From Sedimenticola hydrogenitrophicus (GTDB taxonomy: Bacteria; Pseudomonadota; Gammaproteobacteria; Chromatiales; Chromatiaceae), in the NCBI RefSeq assembly GCF_029017505.1, contig NZ_JAQGEI010000026.1, positions 1-64,000 on the forward strand: a stretch of DNA of 64,000 bases. Reading direction: 5' to 3'. Of the stretch, positions 34,172 through 43,691 are shown piece after piece (position 1 is the stretch's first letter; each line of letters begins with the position of its first letter). A model generated the notes under the pieces. The model worked only from the letters and a program-made list of their open reading frames with translations. It had not been told where the DNA came from and ran no database searches. Both the position numbers and the translations under genes were made by a program.

Positions 34172-35608
34172 ATGAGCAGCCAACAGACCCCGTTCGCAGA
34201 TGATGCCGCCATCGTGGTACAGGCCCTGGCCGACTACATCCGTGAGTCGGCCGACCAGGCGGCCCCGGTGATCCACCAGGAGTCCCTGGAACGATTGATC
34301 GATCAACTCGATCTGCGCCGACACCTGGCACAGGGCGACCTGACCGGAGAATCGCTGAAACGGTTCGTCACCGACTACCTGGCGGCCACCACCCGCCTCC
34401 ACCATCCCGGCTTCCTGGCCCATCAGGTGGCCGTGCCCCACCCCACCGGGGCGCTCGGCTCGCTGATCGACGGCGCCACCAACAATGCCATGGCCATTTA
34501 CGAGATGGGTCCGGCGGCCGCCTGCATCGAATACTTCATGGTCAACTGGATGCTGGAAAAAATCGGCTGGCGGGGGGTGCCCAGCAACCGCCAGCTCGAC
34601 CCGCACTCGCCACACGCCGGCGGGGTCCTGACCCATGGCGGATCGCTGGCCAATCTCACCGCCCTGCTGGCGGCACGCAGCGCCCGGGTGCCGGAGTTCT
34701 GGAGGCGGGGCAACCCCGGCAACCTGGTGGTGCTGGTGCCGGAGCAGTCGCACTACTCGATGAAACGGGCGGTGGCGATCCTCGGCCTGGGCGAGGACAA
34801 CTGCCTGACCCTGCCGGCCGATGCCGGCGGCCGGGTGCTGCCCTCGGCGATGGAGCGGCAGATTAGCGAACTGCAATCCCGCGGCAAGCGCATCTTGGCC
34901 ATCGTCGCCAACGCCTGCGGCACCGCGGCCGGCCTGTACGATCCGCTGCCGGAGATCGCAGCCATCTGCCGCCGGCACGCCATCTGGCTACACGTGGACG
35001 CGGCCCACGGCGGCGGCGCCCTGGTGTCGGATAACCTGCGCCACCTGCTGCAGGGTATTGACCAGGCCGACTCGGTGGTCTGGGATGCCCACAAGATGAT
35101 GTGCACCCCCACCGTCTGCGCCGGCGTGCTGGTGCGCGATCACCGCCACCTGGACCACGCCTTCGAGCAGGAGGCGAGCTACCTGTTGCACGCCAAGGAC
35201 CAGCCCGGCTTCGACTTCATCTCGCGCACCGTGGAGTGCACCAAGGCGGGGCTGGGGCTGCGCCTGTTCATGACCGTCGCGGCGCTGGGCGAGCAGGGGC
35301 TGGCGCGACATGTGGAGGGGCTGGTGCAGCGTGCCCGGGAGGCCGCCGAGCTGATCCAGGGCGGGGACGAATTTGAGCTGGCCATCCGCCCCGAGACCAA
35401 TATCCTCTGCTTCCGGATCGACGGGGATGATCACATCCAACTGGAGATCCGTCGCCAGCTGCTGGAGCGGGGCGACTTTTACATCTCCTCCACGCTCTAC
35501 AAGGGTCGTCGCTGGCTGCGCCTGGTGTTCATGAACCCCCGCACCCGGCTGGAGGATATCGAACACCTGCTGGACGAGATCAGGGAGATCCGCGCCGCCC
35601 TCGGCTGA
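34172..35608 (+). CDS. Group II PLP-dependent decarboxylase
   Basis: This 478-aa protein belongs to the glutamate/diaminobutyrate/aromatic amino acid decarboxylase group. The PLP-binding region shows HVDAAHGGGALVS and WDAHKMM, with the Schiff-base lysine near residue 307; THGGSLANLTALLAAR binds the phosphate. The substrate cannot be read from sequence. L-2,4-diaminobutyrate or glutamate-type activity is possible. It is convergent with the GGDEF-EAL gene 11 bp away. Confidence 0.88.
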   Translation: MSSQQTPFADDAAIVVQALADYIRESADQAAPVIHQESLERLIDQLDLRRHLAQGDLTGESLKRFVTDYLAATTRLHHPGFLAHQVAVPHPTGALGSLIDGATNNAMAIYEMGPAAACIEYFMVNWMLEKIGWRGVPSNRQLDPHSPHAGGVLTHGGSLANLTALLAARSARVPEFWRRGNPGNLVVLVPEQSHYSMKRAVAILGLGEDNCLTLPADAGGRVLPSAMERQISELQSRGKRILAIVANACGTAAGLYDPLPEIAAICRRHAIWLHVDAAHGGGALVSDNLRHLLQGIDQADSVVWDAHKMMCTPTVCAGVLVRDHRHLDHAFEQEASYLLHAKDQPGFDFISRTVECTKAGLGLRLFMTVAALGEQGLARHVEGLVQRAREAAELIQGGDEFELAIRPETNILCFRIDGDDHIQLEIRRQLLERGDFYISSTLYKGRRWLRLVFMNPRTRLEDIEHLLDEIREIRAALG

Positions 35609-35619
35609 ACAGCGGGCCC

Positions 35620-38217
35620 TTAGACAGCCCCTCCCACCACATCATCCACCTCCCCCTCCATCCAGCGATCACTGAATTCGGCCGCCGGAACCGGCTTGCC
35701 GAACAGGAACCCCTGGGCGGTCTGGCACCCCTCCTCGGTCAGGATCGCCAGCTGCTGTTCCGTCTCCACCCCCTCCGCCACCAGCGACAGGCCCAACGCC
35801 CGCCCCATACTGATGGCGGCCGAGACGATGGTGCGATAATCCGGGTCATCGGTCATGTCGTTGATGAAACTGCGGTCGATCTTGAGGGTGTGGAAGGGGA
35901 AGTTCTTCAGGTAACTGAGGGATGAATAGCCGGTACCGAAATCATCCATGGCCAGACGCACGCCCAGCCGATCGAGCGTGGTCAGCGCCTCCTGCACCTC
36001 GGGAAGATTCCTGATCAGCAGCCCTTCGGTGACCTCTATCTGCAATTGATTGATGGGAAACAGTGACTGTTTCAGGCTGCGCAGAATGGTCCCGGTGATG
36101 AAGCCGCCGCGGAACTGGCGTGGGGAGACATTGATCGACATGAGAAAATCCGGCAGCAGGTTCTGCCACAGGCAGGCCTGTTGGCAGGCGTGCTGCATCG
36201 CCCACTCGCCCAACTGCACGATCAGACCGGTCTGTTCCGCCAGGCCGATAAAGTGGTTCGGCGACACCAGGCCGAAGGCGCGACTGTTCCAGCGTATCAA
36301 GGCCTCGGCGCCAACCAGTTTGCGGCTCTTGATATCAAACAGCGGCTGGTAGTAGAGCTCCATCTCTTCCCGCTCCAGGGCATGGCGCAGCTCCCGCTCC
36401 AGCTCGAGTCGCTGCAGGGAGTGGTCATGAATCATCCGATTATAGAAATGGAAGGTGTTCCGCCCATCCTCCTTGGCCTGGTACATCGCCAGGTCGGCAT
36501 TGCGCAGCAATTTACCCGGATCCTCACCATCCTCGGGATAGACCGCCAGTCCGATACTGGGCGTCACCACCAGGTCATGCCCATCGACCAGGAACGAGCA
36601 GTTGAATGACTTGAGAATATTCTCCACCACCGGCTCCGCGTCCGCTCCGGTCGTGAGGCCATCCAGTATCACCAGGAACTCATCCCCGCCCTGGCGCGCC
36701 ACGGTGTCACTCTTCCGCACCGCCTGCTTCAGCCGGGCGGCGGCCTGCATGAGCAACTTGTCGCCGATCTCATGACCGAGCGAATCATTGATCTTCTTGA
36801 AATCATCCAGATCCAGGAACATCAGCACCACCTTGCTGCCGTGGCGCTCGGCGGCGACCATCGAGTGGGAGAGCCGATCCAGGGCCAGGGCCCGGTTGGG
36901 CAGGTCGGTGAGACTGTCGAATTGTGCCTGATAGAGAATTTTCGCCTCCTGCTGCTTGCGTACCGTGACATCCTCCTTGATAGCCAGGAAGTGCGTGATC
37001 TGCCGGTCGGCGCTCTTTACCGGAGCGATCCGCAGGCTCATCCACTCAAACACCCCACCCTCGAGCCTGACTTCGACCTCGCCCCGCCACTCCTGACCGG
37101 CATTGATGGTGGCAATCAGCTCCCGGGTGACATCCCGCGGTATGGCCTTCTGGATCAACAGCAGAAAACTCTCGCCGGTCAGCGCCGCGCTGTGGTAGCC
37201 CAAACTCTTCACGAAGGCGTCGTTCACATATTCGATGCGCCCCTTGATATCGGCGATAAAGACCCCGACCGGGCTCTGCTCCATCGCCTGAGAGAGCAGT
37301 TTGAGAGAGATCTCAACACGCCGCCGTTCATCCATCTCCTGCTGCAGATGCTGATTTGACGCATTGAGCTCCCGAGTGCGATGTTCCACACGCATCTCCA
37401 GGGTGTCATGTGCCTCTGTCAGGGCGCGTTCCCGGCTCTGAACCTGTTGCTGCATCTGATTGAAGGCCGCGGCCAGACTGGCCAGCTCGTCGTTCCCATC
37501 GACATGAATCGGACTGTGGGTAAATCCCCTGGAAACCCGCTCGGCGGCATCCCGCAACGAGATCACCCGCCGCGACAGGGAGCGGGAAAACAGCACGACA
37601 AAGCTAATGACCACAAACAGGCCCAGCAGGGAGACCAGGGTGAAACCGCTCCTTAACTGCTGCTGTTCCTGCTCGGTCCGCAGATAGGCTTGCTGAACGG
37701 CCTGTTTCATGCTGCTGGAGACCGCCTGCAGCTGCAGCTGTATATCCTTGAAGTGCAAAACGGATTGGAAGCTTGAGACCCGGATGGCCTCACCCATCTG
37801 CATCTTTTTGGCATACCCGCTCACCACTTGCAGATCCTGCCGATAGAGCTCCCAGCTTCTGCCTAGACTGCGCATGACCGCGCCGCTGGCATACTGTTGC
37901 TGCTGTTCAAACAGTTCCAGTTCGCGCTGGAACTCCGTGATCTGCCGGTTCAATGTCTGGAGCTCGTTAGCCACCGCAAAGTAGTCGGTCAGATTCGCCA
38001 ACTCGATCTCGACCAGACGCAGTCTGCCGATACGCAGATGCAGATCATTGGCACTGGCCAGCACCTGGACCTGATCCGAGATAAGCCGGGTAAACTGTTT
38101 GATCGATACGCCGGCGATCTGATTGCCCAGCAACAGCATGATCATTACCAATACGCCGATACCGCCAAAGGCGGCCAACAACTGCTTACGGAATGAGGTG
38201 AATCTCCACATGTTCAT
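35620..38217 (-). CDS. Membrane HAMP-PAS-GGDEF-EAL protein
   Basis: This 865-aa protein has helix 1 at about 14-36, a mostly helical periplasmic domain to about 190, helix 2 (about 193-214), HAMP (about 215-268), a coiled coil, and a PAS domain (about 305-430). GGDEF is intact (RQGGDEF with RKSD upstream), and EAL is intact (GAEALIRWN, MDDFGTGYSSLSYL). It lies 17 bp after a solute-binding protein gene and is co-transcribed with it. The binding protein probably passes a ligand signal to this protein's periplasmic domain. Confidence 0.92.
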   Translation of the reverse strand: MNMWRFTSFRKQLLAAFGGIGVLVMIMLLLGNQIAGVSIKQFTRLISDQVQVLASANDLHLRIGRLRLVEIELANLTDYFAVANELQTLNRQITEFQRELELFEQQQQYASGAVMRSLGRSWELYRQDLQVVSGYAKKMQMGEAIRVSSFQSVLHFKDIQLQLQAVSSSMKQAVQQAYLRTEQEQQQLRSGFTLVSLLGLFVVISFVVLFSRSLSRRVISLRDAAERVSRGFTHSPIHVDGNDELASLAAAFNQMQQQVQSRERALTEAHDTLEMRVEHRTRELNASNQHLQQEMDERRRVEISLKLLSQAMEQSPVGVFIADIKGRIEYVNDAFVKSLGYHSAALTGESFLLLIQKAIPRDVTRELIATINAGQEWRGEVEVRLEGGVFEWMSLRIAPVKSADRQITHFLAIKEDVTVRKQQEAKILYQAQFDSLTDLPNRALALDRLSHSMVAAERHGSKVVLMFLDLDDFKKINDSLGHEIGDKLLMQAAARLKQAVRKSDTVARQGGDEFLVILDGLTTGADAEPVVENILKSFNCSFLVDGHDLVVTPSIGLAVYPEDGEDPGKLLRNADLAMYQAKEDGRNTFHFYNRMIHDHSLQRLELERELRHALEREEMELYYQPLFDIKSRKLVGAEALIRWNSRAFGLVSPNHFIGLAEQTGLIVQLGEWAMQHACQQACLWQNLLPDFLMSINVSPRQFRGGFITGTILRSLKQSLFPINQLQIEVTEGLLIRNLPEVQEALTTLDRLGVRLAMDDFGTGYSSLSYLKNFPFHTLKIDRSFINDMTDDPDYRTIVSAAISMGRALGLSLVAEGVETEQQLAILTEEGCQTAQGFLFGKPVPAAEFSDRWMEGEVDDVVGGAV

Positions 38218-38234
38218 CGACCGCCGGCTCCCTG

Positions 38235-39704
38235 CTACTCATGTGCCGTGTGTGGGTAAAGTCCACGTATCTGCCGCCAATAGCGTATCTGCTCCTCCCG
38301 GCCATAGCGGTCGGTGATCCGGTTCCACGCTTCGGCGGTCTGTTCCATGGCGACGGCCGCGCTCAGCTCCCCCTTGGCGGCGCGCCAGAGCTGTTGATTG
38401 AGTACCGCAATATACTCATCGTCACCAGGCAATCCGGTCCCTGCCGGAACCACATCAGCCAGGCTACGGCCCAGCACCGCCAGTACCTCGGCCGTGTAGA
38501 CCTGCTTGATCCTGGGATCATCAAGATGACTGTAACGAAACGGATCCGCAAACCCGGCCTGCACCCCGACGGCGTGCAGCGACACCTCGGGGTCGGTCAC
38601 CCACATAGCAAAAAGAAACGCCAGCAGGGGCTGACGGCTGCTACTGGGAATGACCAGGTTGTTGCCATAGATCAGGGTCGAACGCCGCACCAGCGTATCC
38701 GCCACCCGGCTTCCCGGCATCGGCACTGCGCTGAATTTTCCTTTCACCGGCGAGCTGTCGAGATTGAACAGCTTGGCGCCAGCCAGGGTGATGATGGTGG
38801 CAAATCCCTTGCCGTTGAAAAAGAACGGCAGGGTGTAACTGTAATCTTTTCCAGCACCGAGTATGTCGGGCGGAGAATAAGGTACGGTGCGGATAAAATT
38901 TTCCGTGGCACGGATGCCGGCCGGCGACGCGATGAGCGGGCGCATCCGGTCATCAAACAGGTACTGGTTTGGCACCGCCTGAGATGCATAGCGTGGCATC
39001 CAGTACATCCAGGCGGTGAGCGGTTCCCTGGGTTCAAGTGCCCCGTAAAAACCCGCCTCCGGATGATTGAAAAACGCCGCCAGGCGCAGATAGTCATCCC
39101 AGGTCTCCGGGGCCTGCAATGGCTCGCCATATTGCTGTTGGAACGCGCGCCGGTTCTCCTCATCTTCCAACAGATCACGCCGCAGATAGAGCAGCGCCAC
39201 ATCGCCATCCGCCGGAATGGCATAGACCCGGCCGTCAAAATAGGCCTGTAACCTGGCGAGCAGATACCCGCTGACGGCATCCTCCGGCAATGAGAAGCCG
39301 AAGCGTTGCATCAACGGCGTCAGATCGTTGAGCAGTCCCGCCCTCACCAGATCGGGATACTCGCGATTGCGGGCGATTGTGAGATCCACATCCGTGCCGT
39401 TGCTGATGAACTCATGGGAAGCCAGCTGGGGCATCACCCTGGCATCCAGAAAGGTACCGGTGAGCCGCTCCCAGCGGGCCTTCAGCTCCGACTCCGTACC
39501 GAGGAAATTGGCAATATTGCCCTGCTTGACCATCAACCGCAGGGTACTGCCGGGGCTGATCTCCCCCCGGGCAATCAGCTCCCGAACCAGCAAGGCTGCC
39601 CGGGTGGCCTGTTCACCGGCGTAGACCACATGAGCCGACAGCAGAAGGCATAACAGCAGGAAGCCGCCAAACTGTTTTCGTTTGCGCGCAGATACAGGGG
39701 TCAT
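38235..39704 (-). CDS. Periplasmic solute-binding protein paired with a c-di-GMP protein
   Basis: This 489-aa protein has a signal peptide (residues about 10-30, LLLCLLLSAHVVYA) and the family 1 extracellular solute-binding pattern (VDLTIARNREYPDLVRAGLLNDLTPL, AIPADGDVALLYLRRDLL, ETWDDYLRLAAFF). No ABC permease or ATPase is nearby. With the GGDEF-EAL gene 17 bp downstream, a sensory rather than transport role is likely. The ligand, perhaps a sugar or polyol, is unknown. Confidence 0.86.
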   Translation of the reverse strand: MTPVSARKRKQFGGFLLLCLLLSAHVVYAGEQATRAALLVRELIARGEISPGSTLRLMVKQGNIANFLGTESELKARWERLTGTFLDARVMPQLASHEFISNGTDVDLTIARNREYPDLVRAGLLNDLTPLMQRFGFSLPEDAVSGYLLARLQAYFDGRVYAIPADGDVALLYLRRDLLEDEENRRAFQQQYGEPLQAPETWDDYLRLAAFFNHPEAGFYGALEPREPLTAWMYWMPRYASQAVPNQYLFDDRMRPLIASPAGIRATENFIRTVPYSPPDILGAGKDYSYTLPFFFNGKGFATIITLAGAKLFNLDSSPVKGKFSAVPMPGSRVADTLVRRSTLIYGNNLVIPSSSRQPLLAFLFAMWVTDPEVSLHAVGVQAGFADPFRYSHLDDPRIKQVYTAEVLAVLGRSLADVVPAGTGLPGDDEYIAVLNQQLWRAAKGELSAAVAMEQTAEAWNRITDRYGREEQIRYWRQIRGLYPHTAHE

Positions 39705-40041
39705 CTCTCCTCCGGCACCGGTAAGCTTGAATTCCGGGAAATAGCAGGGTCGGTCACCCCCGGTAAATCACGGCGGGGATTCACCACGGGCGGGTATACC
39801 CACGAGATCGAACTGAACTGCCCGGCTTGAGCCTTATAGTTTTATTGCCGTCGTTAGCGGCACCGGTTGCCAGAACCTTAATCCGATAGTAGGATAAAAC
39901 TTCTGCGCATTTATAAATCATAATGATATTAAGGTTTTATAGATTTAGGCTGGACCCTGAAAATCGTTATTATGTAACGCTCCCGCATGCACACCGACAG
40001 CGCATGCCACATGCTAATCCAGGTACTGGCTGCCGCTTGAT
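39705..40041. other. Intergenic region without identified gene
   Basis: This 337-bp divergent gap has an AT-rich part (about 39890-39960) that probably holds the promoter of the EamA gene and, on the other strand, that of the binding-protein gene. I see no conserved RNA or repeat. Confidence 0.4.
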
Positions 40042-40917
40042 ATGAAACCTTCCGACCTGATGCAGGCCCTGGCCGTGGTGGTGATCTGGGGATTCAATTT
40101 CGTGGTGATCAAGGTCGCGGTGACGGAGATCCCGCCGCTGGCCCTGACCGCGTTGCGTTTTGCCTGCGTCGCCCTGCTGGTCGCGCCCTTTTTCCGCCCG
40201 ACCCGCGCCCAGTTCAGCAGTATTGCCGTACTGGCCGTGGTGCTGGGCTTTGGCCACTTCGGCATGTTGTTTATCGGCCTGCGCGGCGCCGATGCCGCCA
40301 CCACCGCGCTGATGATCCAGCTCGGTATCCCGTTCAGCGTCATCCTCTCCACCCTGCTATTCGCCGACAGCCTGGGCCGGGTGCGTATCCTCGGCATGGC
40401 CCTGGCCTTCTCCGGCGCCGCCCTGCTGGCGGGCGAGCCGGAGGGCGGCACCCCCCTGGCGCTGCTCTCGCTGCTGGTGTCGGCCTTCTGCTGGGCCTGG
40501 GCCAACGTGCTGATCAAACGCCACAGCGAGATACACCCCCTGACCATCATCGGTTGGATGAGCCTGCTGGCCATTCCCATCCTGGTGGCCGCCTCCTGGC
40601 TGTTCGAGTCCGGACAGTGGGACGCCATTCAGGCCGCCCGTTGGCGGGCCTGGGCGGCCCTTGGCTATATCGTCCTCGGCTCCTCCATTGTCGCCTACTA
40701 TCTCTGGTATCGGCTGATTGCCCGCCTCAGCATCAACCAGGTGGCCCCGTTCTCGCTCCTGGCGCCGCTGATCGGCGTGGCCGCCGGCATCCTGATCCTG
40801 GACGAGGCGTTTACCCTGTACAAGGCCATCGGCGGCACCCTGACCATCGCCGGGGTCGGCCTGATCGAGCTGCGCCAGGCACGGCGGCGCCGGTTGGCGC
40901 TGACACCTGATCCCTGA
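40042..40917 (+). CDS. EamA/RhaT-family (DMT) transporter
   Basis: This 291-aa protein has about ten hydrophobic helices in two EamA halves (about residues 5-135 and 145-285), with typical VVIWGFNFVVIKVA and GSSIVAYYLWYRLIARL segments. Family members export amino acids or other metabolites; the substrate is unknown. It is a single gene. Confidence 0.92.
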   Translation: MKPSDLMQALAVVVIWGFNFVVIKVAVTEIPPLALTALRFACVALLVAPFFRPTRAQFSSIAVLAVVLGFGHFGMLFIGLRGADAATTALMIQLGIPFSVILSTLLFADSLGRVRILGMALAFSGAALLAGEPEGGTPLALLSLLVSAFCWAWANVLIKRHSEIHPLTIIGWMSLLAIPILVAASWLFESGQWDAIQAARWRAWAALGYIVLGSSIVAYYLWYRLIARLSINQVAPFSLLAPLIGVAAGILILDEAFTLYKAIGGTLTIAGVGLIELRQARRRRLALTPDP

Positions 40918-41012
40918 CCGCCGCCAACCACGATTTTTTGCCGCGAAGTCGCTCGACGGGTGCAATACTACCGGGATCACAGACAGCCGGGGTGAATTCC
41001 TTATACTGGCCC

Positions 41013-41215
41013 GAATGGCACTTACTTAAGCCAAGAACTACCGTCATCCCGGCGCAGGCCGGGATCCAGACTGCTTAATGGTGGCGGTATTCCTGGATTA
41101 TTCGCTTCGCTCACCCTTCGGGCCGACTTTCAGTCGTTCAACGCGCTTCGCGCTTTTGTCCGGCCTGCGCCGGAATGACGAAAATCCTGCGATTCGCTTT
41201 AAGTAAGTGCCATTC
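41013..41215. mobile_element. Family A MITE, complete copy with 11-bp target duplication
   Basis: Ends GAATGGCACTTACTTAAG and CTTTAAGTAAGTGCCATTC bound a 203-bp element flanked by exact 11-bp repeats TATACTGGCCC (41002-41012, 41216-41226). It is longer than the copy at 11222 because of an internal segment with GCTTCGCTCACCCTTCGGGC. It ends 33 bp before the ATG of the next gene and may separate that gene from its old promoter. Confidence 0.85.
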
Positions 41216-41248
41216 TATACTGGCCCTTCATTTCAGCGGACGTCGCCT

Positions 41249-42202
41249 ATGTCACGGACAGCACGAGAGCGGATTCTGGCCTTTGCAGCGGCCGTTGCCG
41301 TCCTGCTTGGTTCGATGCTGGGACCGGGACCAGCCTCGGCCGCCGCGCCAGCCGTCGCCAAACCGGCAGGAGAAACCCTGTTCCGCACCCTGGCCGCCGC
41401 GGTGGCCCAGGCCGGTCGGCTGGAACGCTACGACTTTGCCACCATCGCCCTGAACGAGTTGGTCACCGCCTACGAGGGCAGCTATCGGGAGAGCGCCGAC
41501 GAACAACATGCCAAACCGAAGGCACGCCTGAAGCTGGCGCGCTGGAGAAGGGAGTCGAAGACATTTATCGATCAACTCAACGCACTGCGGGCCACGGTCA
41601 GCGATCAAAGCCTGATTGAGATCGAATCCGACCAGTCCGGTCCTCTGCTGCTGTTCATAGACAATGTCCCGGTGCTCATCAGCGGTCCGGAAATCGCCAG
41701 GGCCGGGCCGATGGAGCAGCGGATTATGCAACGCTACTGCCAACTGCATGACTGCGAGCGCTACCACGCCACGCCGCCCTCGCCGGTGCTCACCGAGGTG
41801 CCCCGGGTCCGCGGCGGCTGGCACCTGCAGCACCGCCAGGGGGCCAGTTACGAGACCGGGGATGGGCTGATGTTTGTGTTTCGCACGCTGGAGGACCGGG
41901 TGGAAAAACAGGCGCGTTGCGAGGCCATCGCCGCTGATTTGCGCCTGCTCGTGGGCCACCTCCAGAGCGCCCGCCAGGCCGGACATGCCATCGACTGGCA
42001 GCAGCTGACCATCGCCACCCTGCACGACGGAATCACCAAGCAGATCGTCATCAACGACGCCGGGGTCTACCTGAATATGGAGCTGGGTTTTTTCGGCAAC
42101 GACCGGGAGCTGCTGCCGCCGTTTCGCGACTGGGTCCGCAAGCGGGTGGCCGGGGAGCCGGCCAGCGTCGTCATCACCGAGGCGGAGCGGTTGATCCGCT
42201 AG
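41249..42202 (+). CDS. Exported protein of unknown function
   Basis: This 317-aa protein begins at 41249 with a signal peptide (residues about 8-33, ERILAFAAAVAVLLGSMLG... ASA). I prefer this start because the longer frame (41207) reads into the MITE. The mature part is mixed helix and strand, with a possible disulfide in YCQLHDCERY (about 170). I recognise no family. It stands between a MITE insertion and a convergent hypothetical gene. Confidence 0.72.
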   Translation: MSRTARERILAFAAAVAVLLGSMLGPGPASAAAPAVAKPAGETLFRTLAAAVAQAGRLERYDFATIALNELVTAYEGSYRESADEQHAKPKARLKLARWRRESKTFIDQLNALRATVSDQSLIEIESDQSGPLLLFIDNVPVLISGPEIARAGPMEQRIMQRYCQLHDCERYHATPPSPVLTEVPRVRGGWHLQHRQGASYETGDGLMFVFRTLEDRVEKQARCEAIAADLRLLVGHLQSARQAGHAIDWQQLTIATLHDGITKQIVINDAGVYLNMELGFFGNDRELLPPFRDWVRKRVAGEPASVVITEAERLIR

Positions 42203-42213
42203 TGTGATACGCC

Positions 42214-42753
42214 TCAACCGCCCCCGAACAGGCTCTGCCGCAGCGACCGGGCCATGCCGGAGAGCTGCGATTCGGCACGACTGCTCTCCATGATCTCCGG
42301 CCACGCCAGGTGGGCCAGGTGAAAGGCGCTCTCCCCGTTCTCGACGTCCACCAGCCGGAAGATGACAATGGACTCGCCCTTCAGGGCGCGACAGTTGATC
42401 AGCGACAGGGAGAGGCCGGCAAACCAGGCCGCCGTCTGCGCCATCAACGAGAGTCGCCGGTCACCCTGAAACGGCGGGGTGTGGGAAAAGTCCGTGATCA
42501 GCGCGCTCAGCTGTTCCGCCAGGTTGAGCAGCTCCTCACCTTCGGTGTGTTTTACGCGCCGGGTTATCTGTTCCAGGCTCGAGCGTTGGATCACGGAGAA
42601 GAGCAACAGCCGGGTGTGATCGTCGTAGATATAGATGGAGGTCCCGCCCACGACATCCGCATCGAGGCGGGTCGGCATCCATCCCTTGGTCAGCAGTTTT
42701 TTATCGTAATCCTTCCTTGCCTTGTATTTGCAGAAATCAGCGACGTTGCCCAT
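42214..42753 (-). CDS. Hypothetical cytoplasmic protein
   Basis: This 179-aa protein has no signal or membrane segment. An N-terminal MGNVADFCKYKARKDYDKKLL motif resembles starts of small conserved gammaproteobacterial proteins, but I recognise no domain. A GAGGTG site precedes the ATG. It is convergent with the exported protein gene 11 bp away. Confidence 0.7.
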   Translation of the reverse strand: MGNVADFCKYKARKDYDKKLLTKGWMPTRLDADVVGGTSIYIYDDHTRLLLFSVIQRSSLEQITRRVKHTEGEELLNLAEQLSALITDFSHTPPFQGDRRLSLMAQTAAWFAGLSLSLINCRALKGESIVIFRLVDVENGESAFHLAHLAWPEIMESSRAESQLSGMARSLRQSLFGGG

Positions 42754-43062
42754 TGCTACACCTCAGGTGACCGCTTCATTACCTTAAGGGTAGTTTAACC
42801 CCCGGAGAGTAACAAGCTTCCTTCTGAAAGGATTGTCCGCTAGGAGTCCAGCAATTCTAAATTTGACGAGACTTAGCCTCAGCATTTCTTGGCACGGATT
42901 CAGAATTCTGATCTCCTCTCTGTGTGAATCTGTGTGAATCCGTGGTTCCTTACTAACCGGACTGGGATAACTAAACGGCTATTGAAAGCCATACTTTAGA
43001 ATTGTTGGCTAGGAGTCTGTCGGGTTTGATCGATCGTAGCGAGGGGAAGCCGGCAGACCCCT
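42754..43062. repeat. Intergenic stretch with repeat remnants, including a truncated family C MITE
   Basis: TAGGAGTCTGTCGGGTTTGA and following bases (43011-43050) match the right end of the family C element at 22030-22255, with no partner end. A TGTGTGAATCCGTGGTTC-type word near 42920-42950 resembles one at 122-150. No gene is seen. The fragment abuts the last gene of the sulfur operon. Confidence 0.55.
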
Positions 43063-43668
43063 CTAGCGCAGCTGATCCCGGGTATAACGGAAAAACCGGG
43101 CTATATCGCTATCGCTGAAGGGATTTTCCAGTACGGTATAGCTGTCACCACGCACCCCCCCTAGCAACCGGGCCAGCCACTCCTGATCGCCCATGGAGCG
43201 GGAGAAGCTGCCAAGGTCACCAATCACCACGGAGTTATCGCCCGCGGGAGCGACGTGGCAACCAAGACACATCTGGTTAAAGCTGTCAGTGGTGCGAGAT
43301 ATTTCATCAATCTTCAGCGGACGCTGCAGATCGACCGTGAACCGGATCGGAAATCGGCCACTCAAACGGGAAGCGACTTCATGTAGTTCAGGGGGCTGCT
43401 GTCGGGTCTGTTGCAAGGCAACTATCTGTGCAGAGAGGTCAGTAATATCCGCACCCTGCTCCTGCCCGTAGTAGCGGGCCAGCAGGGGTAGAATATTCAA
43501 CTCGTTGATCACTCGCGCTTCAATCCATGCTCTTTTGACCGGCGACAGTGAATCTTCCAGCAACAGCCTGCTGTCTCCTACCAACAGGGCCAACTCAACT
43601 GCCAGCCTTCTTTCATGTTCGCCACTTGCAAAGACGGTGGCAGGGAACAGCAGTGTGAACCCTGCCAC
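43063..43668 (-). CDS. Periplasmic monohaem cytochrome c, last gene of the sulfur operon
   Basis: This 201-aa protein has an N-terminal signal-like segment and one c-type haem site, CLGCH (about 134-138), in a C-terminal domain; the first 120 residues are helical with no recognised family. The GTG start at 43668 gives a signal peptide without positive charges. Extending upstream in frame to ATT at 43692 (or CTG at 43695) adds IAKAIILW, a better signal sequence, 7-10 nt after AGGAGG and overlapping the upstream TGA (TGATT). A non-standard start is therefore likely. It may take electrons from sulfur compounds handled by the operon. Confidence 0.75.
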   Translation of the reverse strand: MAGFTLLFPATVFASGEHERRLAVELALLVGDSRLLLEDSLSPVKRAWIEARVINELNILPLLARYYGQEQGADITDLSAQIVALQQTRQQPPELHEVASRLSGRFPIRFTVDLQRPLKIDEISRTTDSFNQMCLGCHVAPAGDNSVVIGDLGSFSRSMGDQEWLARLLGGVRGDSYTVLENPFSDSDIARFFRYTRDQLR

Positions 43669-43691
43669 CCACAGGATGATGGCTTTCGCAA

